Positions 1 through 5,217 are shown, numbered from the stretch's first letter. The stretch is 5,447 bases of DNA from Candidatus Woesearchaeota archaeon (GCA_023259315.1 JAHFQL010000083.1:1-5447); one strand, 5' to 3'. Translations and numbers: made by a program. The notes: generated by a model from the sequence alone, not told the origin.

Positions 1-355
1 TCGGTATATTACTTGGCATATTGTATGAAATCCACCCCTGCCTGCCGATAAAAGCAAGGTACATTGATTCGTAAGAATTAATAAATGTCGTACCGTTAGG
101 AACTTTGTCTACAGTGCCTTGCGAATATGTGCCTGAATCGTATGTCGCAAAGAAATGATTATGCATTAGTCCATCAATGCAATTTCTTATTCCCAATTGG
201 ATTTCAGTTTTGTGCCTCGCTTGTTCATCAACTGAAGATTCGCGCAGGCGTGATCCGCTAGGAACGCCAATGGCCGCTCCAATTAAAATTCCAATTGCAA
301 TATCTCTAAATGATACATTGCCGCGCAATTTCTCCGTAATTTTTGAAATTTTCAT
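1..355 (-). CDS. Hypothetical protein with N-terminal glycine-zipper membrane segment (partial, 3' end outside window)
   Basis: I do not recognise this gene. Reading leftward from the ATG at 355-353, the frame is open for 118 codons to the window edge, so the C-terminus is missing. Residues 19-32 are hydrophobic (IAIGILIGAAIGVP) with glycines at 22, 26 and 30 in a GxxxGxxxG spacing, following a basic, polar N-terminus; this suggests a membrane anchor or a helix-packing segment. The rest of the visible part is polar, with a histidine/aromatic patch HNHFFATY at 65-72 and one cysteine at 59. The start lies 6 bases after the TGA of the gene at 362-874, so the two are probably co-transcribed. Only a weak AGGT, inside the upstream gene's last codons, could serve as ribosome binding site. 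The alternative is a plus-strand frame at 177-374, rejected because this frame is longer, spans the region and fits the operon. Confidence 0.6.
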   Translation of the reverse strand, partial: MKISKITEKLRGNVSFRDIAIGILIGAAIGVPSGSRLRESSVDEQARHKTEIQLGIRNCIDGLMHNHFFATYDSGTYSQGTVDKVPNGTTFINSYESMYLAFIGRQGWISYNMPSNIP

Positions 356-361
356 TTTGAT

Positions 362-874
362 TCAATTAACCTGATATGATTTTTTTGAATGTGCTATTGG
401 ATTTACCGTTAATAATTCTGTTTTTTGATAAGCGTCCAAAAGCCCTTCCAATTGCGGGGTTCTGGGCATTTGGCCATCAATGGAATAGCTGTAGCTTGAA
501 CTAACTCTGTAAGCATGCAATAAACTTCCTTTCATTTCTATTGGAATGTATGTCACCAGAATCTCATCAGCATTTTTTGCTCTTGGGTCATTGCCGATGC
601 CAAATGCCAGTTTTCCTGCTATCGCCCTGAACAATCCTATAGTCGCGTCTTCCAATGGCATAGCCGCTACTGGTATTCTTGAAACATTAAATTCAGCAAA
701 ATGGCTGGTTAGGCTGTCCTGATTTGCGCCTGCGGCTTCGACAAATTTTTCTATTGGAATACCGAGCTTAAGCCTATATGGAAATATTTTATTATCTAAA
801 ATTATAATTCCACTATAATCCATTCCGCCCCTTAAGTGCCTTATATATCCGCTAAAGTTAATTGGTTGTGACAT
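362..874 (-). CDS. Hypothetical protein, 170 aa, first gene of a two-gene minus-strand unit
   Basis: I do not recognise the family. The protein has 170 residues, no cysteine, no signal peptide and no clear membrane helix. It looks like a soluble alpha/beta protein: a beta-rich N-terminus (YSGIIILDNKIFPYRLKLGI, residues 20-39), a small-residue helix around 83-95 (FRAIAGKLAFGIG), a strand DEILVTYIPIEMKG near 103-116, and a Ser/Tyr-rich stretch SSSYSYSID near 125-133. The start ATG at 874 is supported by an AAGGT motif 9 bases upstream. It is followed after 6 bases by the gene starting at 355, and it diverges from the TrmB-like gene at 1026. The reading frame is uninterrupted and has ordinary composition, so it is likely a real gene. 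Function is unknown, and no role should be inferred from the neighbouring regulator beyond the shared intergenic region. Confidence 0.7.
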   Translation of the reverse strand: MSQPINFSGYIRHLRGGMDYSGIIILDNKIFPYRLKLGIPIEKFVEAAGANQDSLTSHFAEFNVSRIPVAAMPLEDATIGLFRAIAGKLAFGIGNDPRAKNADEILVTYIPIEMKGSLLHAYRVSSSYSYSIDGQMPRTPQLEGLLDAYQKTELLTVNPIAHSKKSYQVN

Positions 875-883
875 TTTTAAGCT

Positions 884-888
884 ACCTT
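884..888 (-). promoter_or_regulatory. Shine-Dalgarno-like site AAGGT for the gene at 362-874
   Basis: AAGGT on the minus strand ends 9 bases before the ATG at 874 and matches the core of the archaeal GGAGGTGA ribosome binding consensus. It supports this ATG as start and implies a leadered transcript, unlike ppcA and trhO in the same window. Confidence 0.45.
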
Positions 889-938
889 GCTAATATTTTT
901 GAATGTTTTTCATTTTCAAAATAATCCATTTCATGTTA

Positions 939-948
939 TTTTTTAAAT
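939..948 (-). promoter_or_regulatory. Putative TATA box for the minus-strand two-gene unit
   Basis: The minus strand reads ATTTAAAAAA here, close to the archaeal TATA consensus. Initiation about 26 bases downstream would fall near 917 and give a leader of about 43 bases that contains the AAGGT site. The surrounding DNA is very AT-rich, so the exact element is uncertain. Confidence 0.35.
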
Positions 949-987
949 CAAAATTTACATTTCATAATTACCAGCAAGTAGTCACTC

Positions 988-998
988 ATATTTAAATA
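988..998 (+). promoter_or_regulatory. TATA box of the TrmB-like gene
   Basis: CATATTTAAATA contains the ATTTAAAT core (990-997) shared with the promoters of ppcA and trhO. Its centre is about 32 bases before the ATG at 1026. Initiation about 26 bases downstream would be near 1018-1021, giving a leader of only a few bases; the GGAG at 1014-1017 would then be largely upstream of the transcript start. Confidence 0.55.
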
Positions 999-1005
999 TT
1001 ACCTC

Positions 1006-1017
1006 CTCCTATAGGAG
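1006..1017. promoter_or_regulatory. Perfect 12-bp palindrome between TATA box and start codon (candidate operator)
   Basis: CTCCTATAGGAG is its own reverse complement over all 12 bases. It lies between the TATA core (990-997) and the ATG at 1026 of a DNA-binding regulator gene, at or just before the expected transcription start. A repressor bound here would block initiation, so negative autoregulation is a reasonable inference. The right arm also contains GGAG, 8 bases before the ATG, so if it is transcribed the same sequence could act as a Shine-Dalgarno site that folds into its own mask. Confidence 0.5.
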
Positions 1018-1025
1018 TTAGTAAA

Positions 1026-1781
1026 ATGGAAACAGAGTTGCTGCAGAAAATAGGCCTGAACAAATCCGAAGTCAAGGTTTACTTGAAATTATTAGAGCTT
1101 GGCTCGTCCACAACAGGTCCGATAATGCATCATGCGAAAGTTTCTTCTTCAAAAATATACAATATACTGGCAAGGTTGATTGAGAAAGGACTAGTCTCAT
1201 CAGTGATTAAATCAAAAACAAAGTATTATCAGGCATCATCGCCGGATTCTTTGCTGAATTACATCAAAGAGAAAGAAACAGAACTTAAAAAACAAGAAGA
1301 ACAAATTAAAACTATTATACCCCAGCTTAGGCTGAAGCAAAAATTGCTGGAAAACAAGCAGGAGGCGCAAATATATTTAGGGTGGAAAGGTTTTATGAAT
1401 GCGCTCGGTTTTATTCTTGAAAACCTGAAAAAAGGCGATGATTACATTGCATTTGCACAAACTTCCCATGAAGAAGAATCGAAAGAAGTAAAATTATTTT
1501 TTATCCAGTATCAGCGTAAAAGGGAAGAAAAAAAACTGAATATTAAATTAATAGCTGACAAATCTCAAAAGCATATTTTCGGCTCAGAGCCTTATGCAAA
1601 ATTCAAAAATTTCCATGTTAAATATATAAAAAATTCTCTGCCCGGTATTGTGATGACTAAAGGGCATATTTTTATATCTACTTTTGAGCCTTCTCCTGTT
1701 GGAGTAATAGTCTCTTCAAAGGAAATCGCAGAATCATTTAGAAAATATTTTTATAACGAATGGAAAACAACTGAAAAATAA
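1026..1781 (+). CDS. TrmB-family transcriptional regulator
   Basis: This 251-residue protein has the TrmB layout. Residues 1-70 form a winged helix-turn-helix: LLQKIGLNKSEVKVYLKLLELG opens the domain, VSSSKIYNILARLIEKGLV (39-57) is the recognition helix region, and TKYYQASSPDSLL (65-77) is the wing and exit. A charged coiled coil follows (about 80-112, KEKETELKKQEEQIK), which usually mediates dimerisation. The C-terminal effector-like domain (about 115-245) includes IYLGWKGF, GDDYIAFAQTS and GVIVSSKEIAESFRKYF. TrmB proteins are cytoplasmic archaeal regulators, several of which sense sugars and control sugar transport or central carbon genes; the ligand here cannot be read from sequence. The ATG at 1026 is preceded by GGAG 8 bases upstream. 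ppcA follows after 41 bases but has its own TATA element. A palindrome in the promoter suggests autoregulation. TrmB membership is secure; the regulated genes are not. Confidence 0.88.
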   Translation: METELLQKIGLNKSEVKVYLKLLELGSSTTGPIMHHAKVSSSKIYNILARLIEKGLVSSVIKSKTKYYQASSPDSLLNYIKEKETELKKQEEQIKTIIPQLRLKQKLLENKQEAQIYLGWKGFMNALGFILENLKKGDDYIAFAQTSHEEESKEVKLFFIQYQRKREEKKLNIKLIADKSQKHIFGSEPYAKFKNFHVKYIKNSLPGIVMTKGHIFISTFEPSPVGVIVSSKEIAESFRKYFYNEWKTTEK

Positions 1782-1791
1782 ATTCACAATC

Positions 1792-1800
1792 TATTTAAAT
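1792..1800 (+). promoter_or_regulatory. TATA box of ppcA (leaderless promoter)
   Basis: TATTTAAAT is centred about 26 bases before the ATG at 1823. Initiation at the usual archaeal distance would fall on or next to the start codon, and the intervening 22 bases are pyrimidine-rich (CATTCATTTTCTCATTCTTC) without a Shine-Dalgarno site. This points to a leaderless ppcA transcript made independently of the upstream regulator gene. Confidence 0.6.
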
Positions 1801-1822
1801 CATTCATTTTCTCATTCTTCTT

Positions 1823-3298
1823 ATGCCAAAGCACAATGTTTCCAGAACAATGTCAACACAGCATCCTGACAATGTAAACAATCCTTTTTTCTCTGACAGC
1901 GCAGAGCTTGGAGGGGAAGACGAGATAAAGGAAGTGTTCTACGCTTTTTCCCACATCCACTCAAGAGAGCAATTGTGGGACTGCGAAGGCAAGGAAGTGG
2001 ATAATTTTGTTGTCAAGAAATTGCTGACAAAATACGAGCCGTACTTCAAAAAGCATATTTTGGGAAAGGATGTTTTTCTGACTTTGAGAGTGCCAAACCC
2101 TTCTGTTGAGAAAAATGAGGCAAAAATCCTGCTTGAAACTCTGGAAAGTATACCTAGAAACTTTGACGCTGCAAAATTATTTTATGTAGATGACATTGCA
2201 CCTATTTTTGAGATTGCGCTGCCAATGACCACTGACTACAGAGAACTTGTGAGGATAGCAGAATATTACAAGCATTATGTTGTTGGGAAGCAGCACCATA
2301 AACTAGGAAATGATGTTACAATTGCTGAATGGATAGGCAAATTCCAGCCGGAAATTTTGAGGATAATCCCACTGATTGAGACCAAAGATAATATATTGAG
2401 CCCGGAGAAAATTGTAGAGCCTTTTTTGAAAGAGGAAAAAATCGAAGATTATCAAAGGGTGTGGCTCGCGAGATCTGACCCGGCTTTGAATTATGGAAAT
2501 CTTGCAACGGTTTTGATGCTTAAGGTTTCATTTCAGAAATTGAGCGAACTAAAAGAAAAATCATCAGTGGATATCTTGCCTATCCTCGGATGCGGAAGCG
2601 CCCCTTTCAGAGGCAATTTCAAGCCAACAAACATCAAGAATTGCATTCAGGGCTATCCAAGCGTTTACACTTTTACATTGCAGTCCGCTTTTAAGTATGA
2701 TTACAACATAAATGAAGTAAACAAAGCTGTGGAATACCTAAATGAATCAAAACCGTCAAGACCCGTTGCTGTTGATGAGAAAAAATGCAACGCCATAATT
2801 GAAAAGCTCATGAATGAATACAGGAAACAAGTGAAACTTCTTGTGGATTATATAAACAACATATCCCCCTACATACCATCGAGAAGAAAAAGGAAGCTGC
2901 ATATAGGCTTGTACGGCTACTCAAGGAGCATTGGCGACCTCAAATTGCCGAGAGCAATAACCTTCTGCGCTGCGCTTTACTCTTATGGACTGCCCCCTGA
3001 AATTCTTGGACTGAATGTTTTAGAGGAGAAAGATGTTGATTATATAAAGGATATTTACGCAAATTTTGAGAATGATTTAAGAGACTCGCTGCAGTATCTG
3101 AACAAAGATAATTTAAAGATATTTCCCCATGAAATTGCTAAAAAAATAGAAGAAGTAATCAAGATGGTTGATTATGAAGAAAATTCAAAACATAATAAAG
3201 TGACTTCAATAATTCTTGACGACTTGAAGAAAAAGGATTACAGATTGTTGACGGAGAATATAACAAGGGCAGGATTTATTAGGGGATTCTTGGGATGA
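1823..3298 (+). CDS. ppcA: Phosphoenolpyruvate carboxylase, archaeal type
   Basis: The enzyme adds bicarbonate to phosphoenolpyruvate, giving oxaloacetate and phosphate (EC 4.1.1.31), an anaplerotic entry to aspartate and the partial citrate cycle. At 491 residues it has the length of the compact archaeal/PEPcase_2 family, about half that of the bacterial and plant enzyme. Hallmarks are visible throughout: RTMSTQHPDN at 8-17, EGKEVD at 55-60, IPLIETKD at 182-189, RSDPALNYG at 217-225, GCGSAPFRG at 256-264, an arginine/lysine-rich RRKRK at 353-357 followed by GLYGYSR at 362-368, and LPRAITFCAALYSYGLPPE at 375-393. The chain ends in a C-terminal glycine (RGFLG), as expected for intact PEPC. The ATG at 1823 fits the family N-terminus and a leaderless promoter. 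The last 20 bases overlap the 3' end of the opposite-strand gene at 3279-3752. Family members are cytosolic homotetramers, generally less sensitive to effectors than bacterial PEPC. The adjacent TrmB-like gene is a candidate regulator, by position only. Confidence 0.95.
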   Translation: MPKHNVSRTMSTQHPDNVNNPFFSDSAELGGEDEIKEVFYAFSHIHSREQLWDCEGKEVDNFVVKKLLTKYEPYFKKHILGKDVFLTLRVPNPSVEKNEAKILLETLESIPRNFDAAKLFYVDDIAPIFEIALPMTTDYRELVRIAEYYKHYVVGKQHHKLGNDVTIAEWIGKFQPEILRIIPLIETKDNILSPEKIVEPFLKEEKIEDYQRVWLARSDPALNYGNLATVLMLKVSFQKLSELKEKSSVDILPILGCGSAPFRGNFKPTNIKNCIQGYPSVYTFTLQSAFKYDYNINEVNKAVEYLNESKPSRPVAVDEKKCNAIIEKLMNEYRKQVKLLVDYINNISPYIPSRRKRKLHIGLYGYSRSIGDLKLPRAITFCAALYSYGLPPEILGLNVLEEKDVDYIKDIYANFENDLRDSLQYLNKDNLKIFPHEIAKKIEEVIKMVDYEENSKHNKVTSIILDDLKKKDYRLLTENITRAGFIRGFLG

Positions 3299-3752
3299 CA
3301 GGCCCGGGTCTTGGAAGTGGCTCCAGAGGTTTGTTTAGATAATTTTTCCTGAGATAATCCTTAAAATCTCGGGCATCACCTTCTGAGAATAGATCATCAA
3401 TGCGATGGCTTAGGCTTGCCCGGTTTCTCATGTGGAAGCCAATAGTATACGCATTCTCTTGATGGCCCCTTCTTATATTGATATAACCTAAAAGAGACTT
3501 ACTATTTGCTTGAGTGGCGCGTTGCCACATTCTATAGTTAACCAAAGTATTGCCCTTGTTGCCCGTATTTTCAGGATTTATATCAAAGTAGAAATGCTGA
3601 TTTTCAGCGCTTGCATCTTGTGAAAACAGATTGCCATAGTACTCATGCAGCCATTGCCATAAATAATCGAGAAACATATCATCAGTGAATTCCTTATTAA
3701 AAGCAATGCATACTATTTTTCCGCTTCTGGTTTCAATTATCCTTTCAAGCAT
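3279..3752 (-). CDS. Hypothetical protein, 157 aa, with proline-rich C-terminal tail
   Basis: I do not recognise this family. The protein is probably soluble and cytoplasmic, with no signal peptide or membrane helix. Its N-terminal part (1-40) has a strand KIVCIAF and an aromatic-rich helix MFLDYLWQWLHEYYG (26-40); the middle (52-110) is polar and contains FYFDINPEN, VNYRMWQR and GYINIRRGH, followed by AYTIGFHMRNR; residues 117-139 look helical and charged (RIDDLFSEGDARDFKDYL). It ends in a tail (142-157) with seven prolines in sixteen residues. Its stop lies inside the ppcA coding region, so the last six codons are antisense to ppcA codons. The ATG at 3752 is chosen because a TATA-like element lies about 29 bases upstream, giving an almost leaderless transcript. 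Two inverted repeats in that promoter suggest specific control. It diverges from trhO. The frame is long and uninterrupted, which favours a real gene. Confidence 0.65.
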   Translation of the reverse strand: MLERIIETRSGKIVCIAFNKEFTDDMFLDYLWQWLHEYYGNLFSQDASAENQHFYFDINPENTGNKGNTLVNYRMWQRATQANSKSLLGYINIRRGHQENAYTIGFHMRNRASLSHRIDDLFSEGDARDFKDYLRKNYLNKPLEPLPRPGPVIPRIP

Positions 3753-3798
3753 GATTTCTGGAAATCCCGTTTGCTTAAAAATTTATTGCAAACTTTGC
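3753..3798 (-). promoter_or_regulatory. Promoter of the orphan gene at 3279-3752 with two inverted repeats
   Basis: The minus strand carries an AT-rich TATA-like element (about 3775-3787) some 29 bases before the ATG. It is bracketed by GTTTGC at 3769-3774 and GCAAAC at 3788-3793, an exact 6+6 inverted repeat with a 13-base spacer. GCAAAC also forms GCAAA-C-TTTGC (3788-3798), so there are three TTTGC half-sites in 30 bases. A second inverted repeat, GATTTC-TG-GAAATC (3753-3766), touches the start codon and covers the expected transcription start. Both placements are typical of repressor operators. No known factor is assigned. Confidence 0.45.
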
Positions 3799-3844
3799 TA
3801 GTTTATCTATTTCATACGCGCATATGTCCAGTGGAGTATAAAAT

Positions 3845-3853
3845 TATTTAAAT
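3845..3853 (+). promoter_or_regulatory. TATA box of trhO (leaderless promoter)
   Basis: TATTTAAAT is identical over nine bases to the element before ppcA and is centred about 25.5 bases before the ATG at 3875. There is no Shine-Dalgarno motif between it and the ATG, so a leaderless transcript is expected. Confidence 0.6.
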
Positions 3854-3874
3854 GAGCGGGCTATTCTTGTTTAT

Positions 3875-4768
3875 ATGACAGAGCCGAAAATTGTATCTTC
3901 CTTTTACAAATATGTCAGGATAGAAGACCCTGTAAAGTTGCAACAAGAGCAGCTGGACTTATGCAAGTCATTAAACTTGAAAGGCAGAATACTTCTTGGT
4001 GAAGAGGGAATTAATGGCTCTGTTTACGGATTAAAGAAAAATGTTGAAAAATATAAATCAACTTTGAAAAAAAACTCATTATTTTCTGATATTGAATTTA
4101 AGGAGCAGGAAACAGATGAACCAGCCTTCAGGAAAATTTTTGTCAGAATCAGGAAAGAAATTGTCAACTCCGGGTTGGAAGTTGATTTGAAGAATACTGC
4201 GCAGCATATAGCGCCGCAGCAATTGAAGGAAATGCTTGACAACAAAGAGGACATTGTTCTTGTTGACATGCGCAATGATTATGAATCAAGGATTGGAAAA
4301 TTCAGAAATGCTATTTCATTGCATATAAAAAATTTCAGGGATTTGCCGAGCGCGGTCAAAGAGATTGAGAATTTAAAAGATAAAAAAATTGTCGCTTACT
4401 GCACTGGGGGTATAAGATGCGAAAAGGCATCTGCATACCTCAAAAAAAATGGGTTTGAGAATGTTATGCAGCTTAAAGGCGGCATTTTAAAGTTCGGGGA
4501 GGAATTTCCAGACACTTATTGGGAAGGGAAGTGCTTTGTGTTTGACGACAGGCTTGCAATACCATTAAACAAAAAAAATATTGAGCCGTTGAACGATTGT
4601 GTTTGGTGCAATGAAAAATGCAATGATTACATCAACTGCCACAATCTGGACTGCGACAAATTATTTATTTGTTGTGAGGCATGCGGAGGAAAACATAATA
4701 AAAGCTGTTGTGAAGAATGCTTTAATTCGGAAAGTAGAAGGAAAGAAAGTTTGATAATTAATTCCTGA
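3875..4768 (+). CDS. trhO: tRNA uridine(34) hydroxylase, rhodanese-domain UPF0176/TrhO family
   Basis: Members of this family hydroxylate uridine 34 of certain tRNAs to 5-hydroxyuridine, a first step to wobble-base modifications. The 297-residue protein has the expected order: an N-terminal ferredoxin-like domain (about 1-100) with GRILLGEEGINGSVYG at 37-52; a rhodanese domain (about 113-215) with VDMRNDYE at 130-137, the active-site loop YCTGGIRCEKA (candidate catalytic Cys176, second Cys182) and LKGGI at 200-204; then FVFDDR at 221-226. The C-terminal part is cysteine-rich: twelve cysteines between 220 and 282, in CxxC and CxxxC spacings (242/245/249, 255/260, 266/267/270, 278/279/282), likely binding zinc or another metal. 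The ATG at 3875 fits a leaderless promoter and the family N-terminus. Its stop is 3 bases from the stop of the convergent PIN remnant. The family is best known from bacteria, and the archaeal setting suggests transfer. Family assignment is firm; activity on tRNA in this host is inferred. Confidence 0.9.
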   Translation: MTEPKIVSSFYKYVRIEDPVKLQQEQLDLCKSLNLKGRILLGEEGINGSVYGLKKNVEKYKSTLKKNSLFSDIEFKEQETDEPAFRKIFVRIRKEIVNSGLEVDLKNTAQHIAPQQLKEMLDNKEDIVLVDMRNDYESRIGKFRNAISLHIKNFRDLPSAVKEIENLKDKKIVAYCTGGIRCEKASAYLKKNGFENVMQLKGGILKFGEEFPDTYWEGKCFVFDDRLAIPLNKKNIEPLNDCVWCNEKCNDYINCHNLDCDKLFICCEACGGKHNKSCCEECFNSESRRKESLIINS

Positions 4769-4771
4769 TAA

Positions 4772-5011
4772 TTATATCCAGATTCTTTCTACATCTATCT
4801 TGTCAAAATCTTTATCGAAACTTATGATTTCAAAATCACTTAGGCTTGCATGCAAAGCATCTATAGCTGACAAATGCTTTTTGTGCTCGTGCATTTCTGC
4901 AATGTTTCCTTTAGAATCCCTAATTGTGATCAGGAGACGGGCGACTTTTTGATCCAAATCTTCAGCAATAGCCTCCATTACCCTTGAAAGCTTCGTGAGG
5001 ATTTGACTCAT
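4772..5011 (-). pseudogene. C-terminal half of a PIN-domain (VapC-like) nuclease, joined to an IS fragment
   Basis: The 79-codon frame ends in a pattern typical of PIN-domain ribonucleases: DALHAS at 51-56 (an acidic metal-binding position followed by the usual LHA), and ISFDKDFDKIDVERI at 63-77, which corresponds to the last strand with its conserved aspartates. A helix before it (about 20-31) also fits. The N-terminal half, which would contain the first catalytic aspartate (usually in a LDTN-like strand), is absent. The first 11 or so codons are simply the transposase orfA sequence read in another frame, so the ATG at 5011 is not a natural PIN start; an ATG at 4978 sits close to the junction. 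Intact PIN toxins are around 130 residues. A truncated, inactive remnant is therefore most likely. No antitoxin gene is visible next to it. PIN identity rests on short motifs, so it is moderate. Confidence 0.6.
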
Positions 5012-5144
5012 ACTCTTTTTTCCAGCGATGCAGCAAATTCTGCTGAATATTATTTTCCCTGCAAATCTCAGTTGCAGAACGAGAATCTAACTGCTGGACA
5101 ACAGATTCCTTGAACTCTTTTGCAAACCTTCTTCGTGAACCCAT
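4962..5144 (-). pseudogene. IS3-type transposase orfA, truncated after the helix-turn-helix
   Basis: The 60-residue frame matches the N-terminal HTH_Tnp_1 domain of IS3-family OrfA proteins, which bind the element's ends. It begins GSRRRFAKEFKESVV, has the helix-turn-helix at about 22-42 (ATEICRENNIQQNLLHRWKK) and continues with NPHEAFKGNG (48-57), a segment usually followed by a leucine-zipper helix. Here it stops three codons later. No orfB or DDE domain exists in the window, so the gene cannot encode a working transposase. The ATG at 5144 is preferred over the GTG at 5153 because GAGGTG (5156-5151) ends 6 bases before it. That strong Shine-Dalgarno site contrasts with the leaderless genes nearby and fits an imported element. 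An in-frame slippery heptamer for the usual -1 frameshift is not present. Confidence 0.7.
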
Positions 5145-5150
5145 TTTGTA

Positions 5151-5156
5151 CACCTC
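5151..5156 (-). promoter_or_regulatory. Shine-Dalgarno site GAGGTG of the orfA fragment
   Basis: GAGGTG on the minus strand is an exact match to the ribosome binding consensus and ends 6 bases before the ATG at 5144. It decides between that ATG and the upstream in-frame GTG, which is itself part of the site. Confidence 0.55.
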
Positions 5157-5192
5157 ATTTGTTTTTTGTATGTTTGGTGTCTCTTAACTATT

Positions 5193-5217
5193 TGTCTACT
5201 TTCAGAAGTTCACTCCA
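5193..5217 (-). repeat. Terminal inverted repeat (left end) of the IS3-type remnant
   Basis: Reading down from 5217 the minus strand begins TGGAGTGAACTT and continues to AAAGTAGACA at 5202-5193. The 5' TG and the AAAGTAGACA-like inner part resemble the ends of many IS3-family elements. It lies 49 bases before the Shine-Dalgarno site of orfA, the expected place. No partner copy is found elsewhere in the window. Confidence 0.55.

Larger units (their letters stand above)
4979..5217 (-). mobile_element. 5' remnant of an IS3-family insertion sequence
   Basis: The remnant runs from the terminal repeat at 5217, through a roughly 70-base leader, to the orfA coding part. Recognisable element sequence ends around 4979-4985, where orfA loses its expected continuation and PIN-like sequence takes over in another frame. 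A complete IS3 element is about 1.2-1.5 kb with two reading frames and a second inverted repeat; neither the rest of the transposase nor the second repeat is present. The left boundary is approximate because a few residues could belong to either side. Confidence 0.6.

Noticed and set aside
177..374. Plus-strand open frame of 65 codons
   Set aside because: It lies opposite the minus-strand frame 1-355, which is longer, continues past the window edge, and is placed 6 bases after its upstream neighbour. The plus frame has no promoter-like or ribosome binding sequence and no recognisable motif.
2316..2507. Minus-strand open frame inside ppcA
   Set aside because: It is wholly antisense to a well-conserved enzyme gene and has no features of its own.
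3300..3350. Transcription terminator between ppcA and the convergent orphan
   Set aside because: The only T run on the plus strand is a five-base one near 3343-3347, inside the opposite gene, which is too weak to call.
4024..4275. Minus-strand open frame inside trhO
   Set aside because: It is antisense to the conserved N-terminal and rhodanese parts of trhO; its serine- and phenylalanine-rich composition is what reading Lys/Glu-rich codons backwards produces.
5013..5024. AAAAAAG run in orfA as a programmed -1 frameshift site leading into the downstream frame
   Set aside because: The codons are TGG AAA AAA GAG, so the run is not in the A-AAA-AAG phase needed for -1 slippage. The downstream PIN-like frame is in the +1 register, and it is not an orfB.
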